The notes below the pieces were generated by a model. The model saw only the letters and a program-made list of their open reading frames with translations, was not told the DNA's origin and ran no database searches. This document shows, piece by piece, positions 1 through 6,171 of a DNA stretch of 6,171 bases. The DNA is from Candidatus Binatota bacterium. Lineage in GTDB: Bacteria > Desulfobacterota > Binatia > Bin18. The stretch spans positions 1 to 6,171 of the forward strand of contig WTHE01000242.1 in assembly GCA_011523315.1 (NCBI GenBank), given 5' to 3'. The stretch's first letter is position 1. Every line of letters starts with the position of its first letter. Made by a program: the position numbers and the translations under genes.

Positions 1-229
1 CTGCTTTCTCCGCCTTCAGCCAGGGGTATTGCTCCTCTTCCCAGACATCCATGGGTCCGCCCATCACCCACAGCCCATCGTAATCGCTCAAGTCGGGGAT
101 GGGCTCGCCCCGGTCGAGTTCAACCGCCTGCCATTCGATCCCGTCTTCCCGCATGAAATCTCGGAAGACGCCGGGATGTTCGACGTTGAGATGTTGAAAG
201 ACGAGTAGCCGCAGAGTCGTCCGAGTCAT
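1..229 (-). CDS. Class I glutamine amidotransferase (GMP synthase-like GATase domain), 3' end outside window
   Basis: The reverse strand from the ATG at 229 encodes 76 residues before the gene leaves the left edge. The start reads MTRTTLRLLVFQHLNVEHPG, followed near residues 48-70 by an acidic stretch and then LWVMGGPMDVWEEE. The pattern 'D-Y-D-G-hydrophobic-GGPM-(D)-V' followed by 'YPWL' is the oxyanion-loop region of the stand-alone GMP-synthase-like class I amidotransferases, which hydrolyse glutamine to ammonia or act as related peptidases. The catalytic Cys and the His/Glu pair lie further downstream and are not visible, so activity cannot be judged. A GGAGGGG Shine-Dalgarno at 235-241, 5 nt before the ATG, supports the start. 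The gene is divergent from the DUF1028 gene. Family assignment is good, but substrate and partner are unknown. Confidence 0.85.
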   Translation of the reverse strand, partial: MTRTTLRLLVFQHLNVEHPGVFRDFMREDGIEWQAVELDRGEPIPDLSDYDGLWVMGGPMDVWEEEQYPWLKAEKA

Positions 230-383
230 GACCGCCCCTCCAGAGTCCGTCTGTACTGTGAGAGCTGTAGCACAGCACTCCTCGGCAATGAAGCAGGCAT
301 CTGTTACCGCTTGGGAAAAAGGACTAGGATCGGTCTGCGAGCCACCTTCATCACTTCATCGAAAAGAGCGGGAGGAGACAGAC
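230..383. promoter_or_regulatory. Divergent intergenic region, probable back-to-back promoters
   Basis: This 154-bp gap separates the amidotransferase start (minus strand) from the DUF1028 start (plus strand), so both promoters should lie here unless the genes are read from further away. I could not identify a convincing -35/-10 pair in either direction. The only structure seen is a short inverted repeat, GCTGT-AGC-ACAGC, at 264-276; a 5-bp stem is too weak to call an operator. The promoter role is inferred from the divergent layout alone. Confidence 0.4.
371..377 (+). promoter_or_regulatory. Ribosome binding site deciding the DUF1028 start
   Basis: GGAGGAG lies 6 nt upstream of the ATG at 384. 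This selects that ATG over the in-frame ATG at 228, whose extra 52 residues do not resemble the family. Confidence 0.8.
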
Positions 384-1151
384 ATGACCTTTGCCGTCAT
401 CGGGAAATGCCCGGAAACCGGAGCCATCGGTGCCGGAATGACAACTTTTTCGGTCAATGTCGGTCGTGTGAGCCCGGTCGTCAGCGGCCTGCTGCCGACC
501 TTCCGGGAAAGTGGAGCCATCGTCCTGCCCCATTCGTATGCCAATCGGCAGTTGGCGTATGATACGTTTCGGCTGCTTGAGCAGGGCCATAGCCTGGCGC
601 AACTCAAGGCACAGCTACCCAAGACGGACCCGTATTTCAGCTATCGCCAGTATAGTGTGCTCACCGTCGCCGGCGACCTCTGGGTGCATACCGGCGACGA
701 GGCGCTTGAGTACGCCGGCCATATTGTGGAGGGTCAGTGGGCCGTGTCCGGCAATGCCCTGACCAGCAGCAAAACCGTTGAGGGCATGGCGGCCTCAATG
801 CGAGAGAGTACAGGTCAACCCCTGGGCGAGCGGATCATTCGTGCCCTTGAAGCGGGTCGGGATGCGGGTGGACAGGGCGATGCCAGAACGGGCAAGCACT
901 GGGGAGAGCTATCGTGTGCCGTTTTTGTGGCCGACGGAAAAACCCCCTACCCCAAGGTTGACCTGCGGGTGGATTATCATCCGCGCGCGGTGACCCAGCT
1001 GCGGCGTCTATACGAGTACACCCAGCCGCTGGACCATTACTATGAAGGCATGCAGCGGCATCCGGATACGTTCTGGGATTTTATCAAGGAGCGCGGCGTT
1101 CTGGACATGCCGCACTTTCATGCGGACGAGGTTGATATAGAGCAGGACTAG
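384..1151 (+). CDS. DUF1028 family protein (Ntn-hydrolase-like fold, function unknown)
   Basis: This is a 255-residue protein starting MTFAVIGKCPETGAIGAG. DUF1028 proteins typically begin MTFSI-x-A-x-D-P-x-T-G-x-x-G. Further family landmarks appear in order: an HTG at 102-104 after a 'V-x-G-D-L-W' turn, SGNAL near 122-126 (family GNML), GDAR at 165-168, and DLRVD followed by HP at 193-200. These motifs cover the whole domain, and the length matches single-domain members. There is no signal peptide or membrane segment, so a cytoplasmic location is likely. The family is thought to share the N-terminal-nucleophile hydrolase fold, but no reaction is established and I do not assign one. The C-terminal 45 residues are rich in His, Asp and Tyr and look lineage-specific. 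The stop codon shares a CTAG palindrome with the stop of the convergent molybdoenzyme remnant. Confidence 0.88.
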   Translation: MTFAVIGKCPETGAIGAGMTTFSVNVGRVSPVVSGLLPTFRESGAIVLPHSYANRQLAYDTFRLLEQGHSLAQLKAQLPKTDPYFSYRQYSVLTVAGDLWVHTGDEALEYAGHIVEGQWAVSGNALTSSKTVEGMAASMRESTGQPLGERIIRALEAGRDAGGQGDARTGKHWGELSCAVFVADGKTPYPKVDLRVDYHPRAVTQLRRLYEYTQPLDHYYEGMQRHPDTFWDFIKERGVLDMPHFHADEVDIEQD

Positions 1152-1300
1152 CCCCTACCGCCCTCCTCGCTCCTCTCAGACGCTCCGTAAAAAACCCGCG
1201 TTTTCATCATGCCCCCGTTGATATCGACCGTCAGGCCGCAGTTGTGACTGCACAGCACACAGACGGTCGTCTGGTCCTTGGTATTGGTTTCAATCGGCAC
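1148..1300 (-). pseudogene. Remnant of a molybdopterin oxidoreductase: N-terminal [4Fe-4S] motif only
   Basis: Read from a GTG at 1300, the frame gives MPIETNTKDQTT followed by CVLCSHNCGLTVDINGG. The CxxCxxxC at residues 14, 17 and 21, followed by 'GL-x-V-D-hydrophobic-x-GG', is the opening of the Fe4S4 domain of the molybdopterin (DMSO reductase-type) oxidoreductase superfamily. Those enzymes normally continue with a 'K-V-x-x-D-x-x-x-P' stretch and a fourth cysteine, and run to more than 600 residues. Here homology stops after residue 30. About 20 unrelated, Glu/Arg/Ser-rich residues follow, then TAG at 1148-1150. The same open frame continues upstream to an ATG at 1372 inside the hemerythrin 3' end, but that extension is not family-like. 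The remnant lies 40 bp downstream of hemerythrin on the same strand. I infer a gene cut by deletion or rearrangement near 1205-1210, and no function is expected from the piece. The remote alternative is a short stand-alone Fe-S peptide. Confidence 0.7.
1189..1204. other. Small A/T-flanked hairpin at the edge of the molybdoenzyme remnant
   Basis: AAAAC-CCGC-GTTTT at 1191-1204 can fold into a 5-bp stem with a 4-nt loop, with two more A residues in front. It sits exactly where molybdoenzyme homology ends and between two convergent genes. The stem is AT-rich and short, so a terminator role is possible but weak. Confidence 0.25.
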
Positions 1301-1340
1301 CTTCAGTCCGACGAAGCAGCCCTGGAAGCACCCGCACAAT

Positions 1341-1808
1341 TTAAGGGCGTCCCTCACCAACGAAGTCGGCAATAGCGACTTTCAGCCGGTCCGCGTCGTC
1401 GGCCAGATTCGCCTCACACATGGGAAACAGCTCACGCTCTTCGCTACGGACGTGGCGTTCAAGAAGCTGGCCGAAGGCCGTGAGTTGGGCCGGCAGCTCG
1501 GACGGGTCGGCCTGCTCAAGGGCTTGGACTTGGCCGCGCATGTCCGCATGTTCGGCCAGCAGCGTATCGAGCAGGGGAACGGCTTGGGGCAGCGTCTCAC
1601 GGATGAGCGGGAACAGGGCCTGCTCTTCGGCCCGAAAGTGGGTGGTCAGCTTGGTCTGAAAAAAGCGGACGGTGTCCTGAGCCTGGGCTTGCGGGCTGTC
1701 GGTCGGCTGCCGGGTCGGCGGCAGCCCGTGGACCAGGCGAAAGGCCAGCAGCAGGGCGACATGATGCTCGCGTGACAGCGGAACCAGGCTGGGATGACGT
1801 TTGGCCAT
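1341..1808 (-). CDS. Hemerythrin HHE-domain protein
   Basis: This is a 155-residue single-domain protein predicted to form a four-helix bundle binding a non-heme di-iron centre. Such proteins bind O2, sense redox or NO state, or buffer iron in the cytoplasm. The ligand pattern is visible: HH at 15-16 in helix 1, H57-x3-E61 (HFRAEE) in helix 2, H87 (AEH) in helix 3, and H119-x3-E123 (RHVRSEE) in helix 4. The two HxxxEE-x-x-LFP repeats are typical of the HHE family. A strong GGAGGAGG just upstream of the ATG at 1808 fixes the start; the open frame extends 27 codons further upstream, but those residues are not family-like. The gene lies 87 bp downstream of the DUF5615 gene, with the molybdoenzyme remnant directly after it, and a shared transcript is possible. 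The exact role (sensor, O2 carrier or repair) cannot be decided here. Confidence 0.88.
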   Translation of the reverse strand: MAKRHPSLVPLSREHHVALLLAFRLVHGLPPTRQPTDSPQAQAQDTVRFFQTKLTTHFRAEEQALFPLIRETLPQAVPLLDTLLAEHADMRGQVQALEQADPSELPAQLTAFGQLLERHVRSEERELFPMCEANLADDADRLKVAIADFVGEGRP

Positions 1809-1810
1809 AC
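1795..1810. repeat. 16-bp direct repeat, copy 1 (spans hemerythrin start codon)
   Basis: The plus strand reads tgacgtttggccatac, identical to 2623-2638. On the minus strand this is GT plus the first codons of hemerythrin (M-A-K-R-H). The bases on the left are also similar (gctggga versus gcaggga plus one extra g), so the related stretch is about 24 bp. The copies are 828 bp apart in the same orientation. Confidence 0.75.
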
Positions 1811-1811
1811 A

Positions 1812-1819
1812 CCTCCTCC
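1812..1819 (-). promoter_or_regulatory. Strong Shine-Dalgarno for hemerythrin
   Basis: The reverse strand reads AAGGAGGAGGTGT and then the ATG at 1808. This near-perfect anti-SD match decides the start codon and suggests efficient translation. Confidence 0.8.
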
Positions 1820-1895
1820 TTGACAAACCGGAGCCTAGTAGGGGCATCCCGTACGGCCACCCAAAGCCACGATTCGCTGCGGCTGACAATCGCTG

Positions 1896-2246
1896 TCACA
1901 GTGGAAAGTATGTAACCAGGTCATTCCATTCGCCTTTGTCGCTGCACTGCGCCGCGATGAGCAGCTCGTCGACCGCCTGGCCGATTGGCATCCGATCATC
2001 AAAGACAAAGACACCGGGCATGCGTCTTCCCTCGGCGACTCGCTCGAAAGCAAAGCGAGGAACGGTGCGGCGGTCATGGGTGAGCAGAATCCGTCCTTGT
2101 GTGGCCGCCCACTCCAGAATCTCTGAATCAGCGGTATGTTCGAGTCCCACGTCCTGGACACGCACGAGGTCAATGTTTGGAAGGCGTCGGAACAGACCAC
2201 GCAGGATGTGACCGTCGAAATTCTCATCGCTGAGGAGCCTAAGCAC
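1896..2246 (-). CDS. DUF5615 PIN-like nuclease, putative toxin
   Basis: This 116-residue protein starts at a GTG at 2246 and opens with LRLLSDENFDGHI. DUF5615 proteins are small PIN-like-fold proteins, presumed ribonucleases. The acidic residues expected for metal binding are present: D7 (with E8-N9), D40 in 'T-A-D-S-E-I-L', and D58 in 'R-I-L-L-T-H-D-R-R-T'. The LLTHD motif after a 'W-A-A-x-x-G-R' helix is a hallmark of the family. Length and motif order are complete, so the gene looks intact. Its first 8 nt (GTGCTTAG) overlap the end of the DUF433 gene, which indicates translational coupling. DUF433/DUF5615 pairs recur widely and are treated as toxin-antitoxin modules. Toxicity is inferred from that pairing, not shown. 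The gene ends 87 bp before hemerythrin. Confidence 0.82.
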   Translation of the reverse strand: MLRLLSDENFDGHILRGLFRRLPNIDLVRVQDVGLEHTADSEILEWAATQGRILLTHDRRTVPRFAFERVAEGRRMPGVFVFDDRMPIGQAVDELLIAAQCSDKGEWNDLVTYFPL

Positions 2247-2583
2247 TGGCCATCGCCTTGGCCCGTTGCATCAACCGCTCGCGCAGGTCACTGCGAGTCG
2301 ATTGGGCGGCTTCAATCCGGCGGCGCAGTTCGTCCGACTCGTCGTCACAACGCCGCATGTAGGCATCGACTTGCTCCTGATGCGTCAGGCAGTAGGCCAA
2401 CACGGTGTACACATCGGCGAGCTTCAGGGTCTCGTAGGACTGCACGATCGACTCTGGGGTGGCGCCTCGCCGGAAGGCACGGACTACCAGTTCCAGCAAC
2501 ACACGGCTGTCACCGACACGGACCACACCCTCGGTATCCTGTCGTAAAGGGACGGCGACGGGCTCGATGGTTAGCGTGGGCAT
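2239..2583 (-). CDS. DUF433 family protein, putative antitoxin
   Basis: This 114-residue protein starts at the ATG at 2583, supported by AAAGGAG at 2592-2598. Residues of about 17-62 match DUF433: 'G-V-V-R-V-G-D-S-R-V-L-L-E-L-V' (family G-x-P-x-I-x-G-T-R-V-x-V), then 'F-R-R-G-A-T-P-E-S-I-V-Q-S-Y' and 'L-K-L-A-D-V-Y-T-V-L-A-Y'. The family forms a small winged-helix-like, presumably DNA-binding domain, and such antitoxins often repress their own operon. The C-terminal third (about 72-114) is highly charged and looks helical; it could be the part that holds the toxin. In typical members the second motif reads GTR, whereas here it is GDSR, a mild departure. The stop overlaps the DUF5615 start by 8 nt. 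The antitoxin role is inferred from pairing. Confidence 0.8.
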   Translation of the reverse strand: MPTLTIEPVAVPLRQDTEGVVRVGDSRVLLELVVRAFRRGATPESIVQSYETLKLADVYTVLAYCLTHQEQVDAYMRRCDDESDELRRRIEAAQSTRSDLRERLMQRAKAMASA

Positions 2584-2591
2584 GACCGAAA

Positions 2592-2598
2592 CTCCTTT
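2592..2598 (-). promoter_or_regulatory. Ribosome binding site deciding the DUF433 start
   Basis: AAAGGAG on the minus strand lies 8 nt before the ATG at 2583. It favours that start over an in-frame ATG at 2643, whose extra 20 residues fall in the repeat-containing leader and look non-family. Confidence 0.75.
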
Positions 2599-2622
2599 CT
2601 TTTCAATTTGTATCGCAGGGAG

Positions 2623-2638
2623 TGACGTTTGGCCATAC
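2623..2638. repeat. 16-bp direct repeat, copy 2 (upstream of DUF433 gene)
   Basis: The sequence tgacgtttggccatac is identical to 1795-1810. With copy 1 it brackets the whole DUF433/DUF5615 module. On the minus strand it again reads ATG-GCC-AAA-CGT-CA, but the frame that follows is short and closes shortly after the DUF433 start. Confidence 0.75.
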
Positions 2639-2678
2639 GACATTGATCACCGATGGGTCTTTCGACGGACCAGTCCGC

Positions 2679-2771
2679 TTATTCGTGGCTCGTGATCTTC
2701 CAAGCCGTGAGAGCCAGGGAGCAGAGACCTGCTGCAACGATCCCCACCATAATCCATTCCAGAGGCGTCAT
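2679..2771 (-). CDS. Putative 30-residue single-pass membrane miniprotein
   Basis: The reverse strand from the ATG at 2771 encodes 30 residues ending in TAA at 2679-2681. It begins M-T-P-L-E-W-I-M and continues VGIVAAGLCSLALTAW, a run of about 20 hydrophobic residues flanked by an acidic/Trp N-terminus and a polar K-I-T-S-H-E tail. That is the shape of a one-helix inner-membrane miniprotein, probably with N-out or dual topology. The codons are GC-rich like the neighbours. It starts 19 bp after the parE stop on the same strand, so it could ride on the parC-parE transcript. The weak point is translation initiation: a GGAG at about 16 nt is too far from the ATG, and nearer bases are only a poor match (ACGAGAC). 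No family is recognised and no function is assigned. Confidence 0.45.
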   Translation of the reverse strand: MTPLEWIMVGIVAAGLCSLALTAWKITSHE

Positions 2772-2790
2772 GTCTCGTCTTGTCGTTCTC

Positions 2791-4696
<1,906 letters not shown>

Positions 4697-4713
<17 letters not shown>

Positions 4714-6171
4714 GTCCATCCTCCTCAGCCTCTCCGCGAACGGCGACCAGCGCCATCCGTTTCACCACCCGTTGGCCCTTGCCCGCCCGCTGGCCCAGCG
4801 GAATGTCTTTGAGGCGCAGCTGTCTGCGCCTGTCGTCGGGACCGCACACCGTCACCCCGGCGCCCGGCGGCGTGGTGACCGCGCCGACGCAGCGGTCGTC
4901 CTTCTCCAGCCGCATGAGGATCACCCCCCGGCCGGCTCCGGACAGCTCTGAAACATCGTCGGCCGGGAAGGCCAGCAGCTTCCCACCTCGTGTCGCGCAT
5001 ACCGCCCTGGCGTGGCGGACCGCCTCGATCGACACGACCTCGTCTCCGGTCGCCAGGCGGGCGATCTTGCGGCCGTTGCGAGTCGTCTCTTCGAGATTGG
5101 GCCGAAACCGAAAGCCCAGCCCCCGGGCCGTGGCCAGCAGGTAGACCGGGCCGGCCGGGGCGGTGTCGGTCGGCGGTGCGTCAAACAGTTCGGCCTGACT
5201 GTTGGCGGTCGCCGAGCCGTTGCTGACTGGACCGGGCGGCGGCGCGTCGCGGACGACGCGGGCGGTGATGATCCGCTCCTGGTCCTGAAAGTGGAACACG
5301 GTCTGGATCGGTTCGCCATAGCCGGTCGAGGCCGGCACATCATGGATTTTGAGTACGTACAGGCCGCCCTTGTTGGTGAACAGGGCCAGCCGGTCGCGGG
5401 TCGTGCCGCTCAGAATCGCCTGGATGCCGTCGCCCTCGCGCAGCCGGGTGGTGGTCGGGTCCTTGAGTTCGCGTACGCGTTTGATCCAGCCGTCGCGGCT
5501 GAGGACGACCGTGGCCTCTTCGTGGACGATATACGCTGCCGGGTCGTAGCTGAGTTCTTCGCCGGTCCGCGTGCGCCGTTTATTGCCGTAGCGCTTGCTC
5601 AGCTGGCGCAGCTCGTCACCAATCACGGCCCAGCGCCGGGCCTCGTCGGCCAGCAGCTCGCGCAGCTCACCAGCCCGTTTTTCCTTGTCGGCCTGCTCGG
5701 TACGAATCTTGTCGATTTCCAGCCGCGCCAGTTGATACAGACGGATGTCGAGAATGGCCTCGGCCTGCGCTTCGTCGAGCCCAAAACCGGCCATGAGCCT
5801 GTGGCGGGCGTCCTGGCGCGACTGTGCGGCGCGGATGGTCTGAATCACCGCATCGAGTCGGTCGGCGATCAGGGCCAGACCGGCCAGAATGTGCAGGCGG
5901 GTCTCCAACTCGGTCAGCTCATGGCCAAAGCGTTTGGTGACGACCTCGAGCCGGAAGTCGAGAAAGTGGCGACACAGGTCTCTGAGGCTGGCCCTGAGCG
6001 GCTGGCCGACCGACGGGTTGGCGGTCGGGACCAGACAAGTCAGGTTGACCGTATACGAGATCTGGAGCGGCGTGTGACGACACAGGTAGGCCAGGGCCAG
6101 CTCTTCGGAGCTGTCACCCTTGAGTTCCAGCACAATGCGGATATCGTCGGTGGACTCGTCGCGTACATCGA
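4697..6171 (-). CDS. parC: DNA topoisomerase IV subunit A (5' end outside window)
   Basis: The frame is open to the right edge, so the apparent GTG start at 6133 is internal: the 12 codons before it read DVRDESTDDIRI, the usual 'D-x-R-D-E-S' segment of GyrA/ParC. The visible 490 residues hold the end of the DNA-cleavage core, the coiled coil and primary-dimer region (QAEAILDIRLYQLARLE and the charged helix after it, about 133-200), and the C-terminal beta-pinwheel. The winged-helix domain with the active-site Tyr lies outside. The pinwheel favours ParC over GyrA: GWIKRV near 227 then 'E-G-D-G-I-Q-A', 'L-G-F-R-F' then 'T-R-N-G-R-K' near 352-367, and 'G-G-K-L-L-A-F-P' near 395, all in E. coli ParC order. 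No canonical GyrA box (QRRGGKG) is present; a degenerate GQRAGKGQR lies near 459-467. A Pro/Ala/Ser-rich linker (about 309-340) interrupts the pinwheel. The stop overlaps parE by 17 bp. Confidence 0.92.
4720..4726 (-). promoter_or_regulatory. Ribosome binding site for parE inside the parC coding end
   Basis: GAGGAGG on the minus strand encodes Glu codons in the parC tail and also serves as the Shine-Dalgarno for the ATG at 4713. This implies coupled translation of the two subunits. Confidence 0.75.

Larger units (their letters stand above)
2584..2678 (-). promoter_or_regulatory. Leader/upstream region of the DUF433-DUF5615 pair
   Basis: This 95-bp gap should hold the promoter of the pair if it is transcribed on its own. 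It contains the second copy of the 16-bp repeat (2623-2638) and an interrupted palindrome, CGGAC-CA-GTCCG, at 2666-2677, which could be an operator for autoregulation or only a weak hairpin. No clear -35/-10 pair was recognised. A 21-codon ORF starting at the ATG at 2636 (M-A-K-R-H-S...) has no Shine-Dalgarno and is probably just the duplicated start of hemerythrin. Confidence 0.35.

Noticed and set aside
228..383. 52-residue N-terminal extension of DUF1028
   Set aside because: The extension has no family similarity, and a strong Shine-Dalgarno directly precedes the ATG at 384.
1278..1775. 165-codon plus-strand ORF opposite hemerythrin
   Set aside because: It mirrors the hemerythrin reading frame; the opposite strand has a clear HHE ligand set and a strong ribosome site.
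1151..1845. Inverted 8-mers gcccctac / gtaggggc flanking hemerythrin and the remnant
   Set aside because: Eight-base inverted matches are frequent by chance in 6 kb, and there is no transposase or longer terminal repeat.
1884..1898. Inverted repeat TGACA-ATCGC-TGTCA at the DUF5615 stop
   Set aside because: A 5-bp stem without a T-tract is too weak for a terminator and is expected by chance.
2574..2636. 21-codon ORF (M-A-K-R-H-S...) over copy 2 of the repeat
   Set aside because: It has no ribosome site and closes just inside DUF433. It is better explained as a duplicated piece of the hemerythrin start.

Overview
This window looks like chromosomal DNA from a GC-rich, Gram-negative-type environmental bacterium. 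The ParC and ParE sequences resemble proteobacterial topoisomerase IV, and the mix of DUF1028, hemerythrin and DUF433/DUF5615 genes fits a deltaproteobacterium-like or Tectomicrobia-like lineage. The lineage is an inference from protein flavour and cannot be settled from this window. Most genes are on the minus strand, and DUF1028 is the only supported plus-strand gene.

Left part (1-1151): the 5' end of a minus-strand class I glutamine amidotransferase gene (76 codons visible, running off the left edge) faces away from a plus-strand DUF1028 gene. About 150 bp separate them, presumably holding both promoters. DUF1028 then runs convergently into a broken gene.

Middle part (1148-2583, all minus strand): transcription runs from a DUF433/DUF5615 toxin-antitoxin-like pair (8-nt overlap) into a single-domain hemerythrin. 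After that comes a 50-codon remnant carrying the first [4Fe-4S] cysteines of a molybdopterin oxidoreductase. A 16-bp direct repeat, which contains the hemerythrin start codon, occurs again just upstream of the DUF433 gene, so the two-gene module lies between two copies.

Right part (2679-6171, minus strand): parC (5' end outside the window) overlaps parE, and together they encode topoisomerase IV, the type IIA enzyme that decatenates daughter chromosomes. Within 20 bp after parE is a 30-codon ORF that reads as a single-pass membrane miniprotein and could be co-transcribed with the topoisomerase genes.

No rRNA, tRNA, CRISPR array, IS element or clear rho-independent terminator was seen. No wholly new multi-gene system is evident. 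The best leads are the membrane miniprotein behind parE, the repeat-flanked toxin-antitoxin-like module, and the clean N-terminal remnant of a molybdoenzyme.
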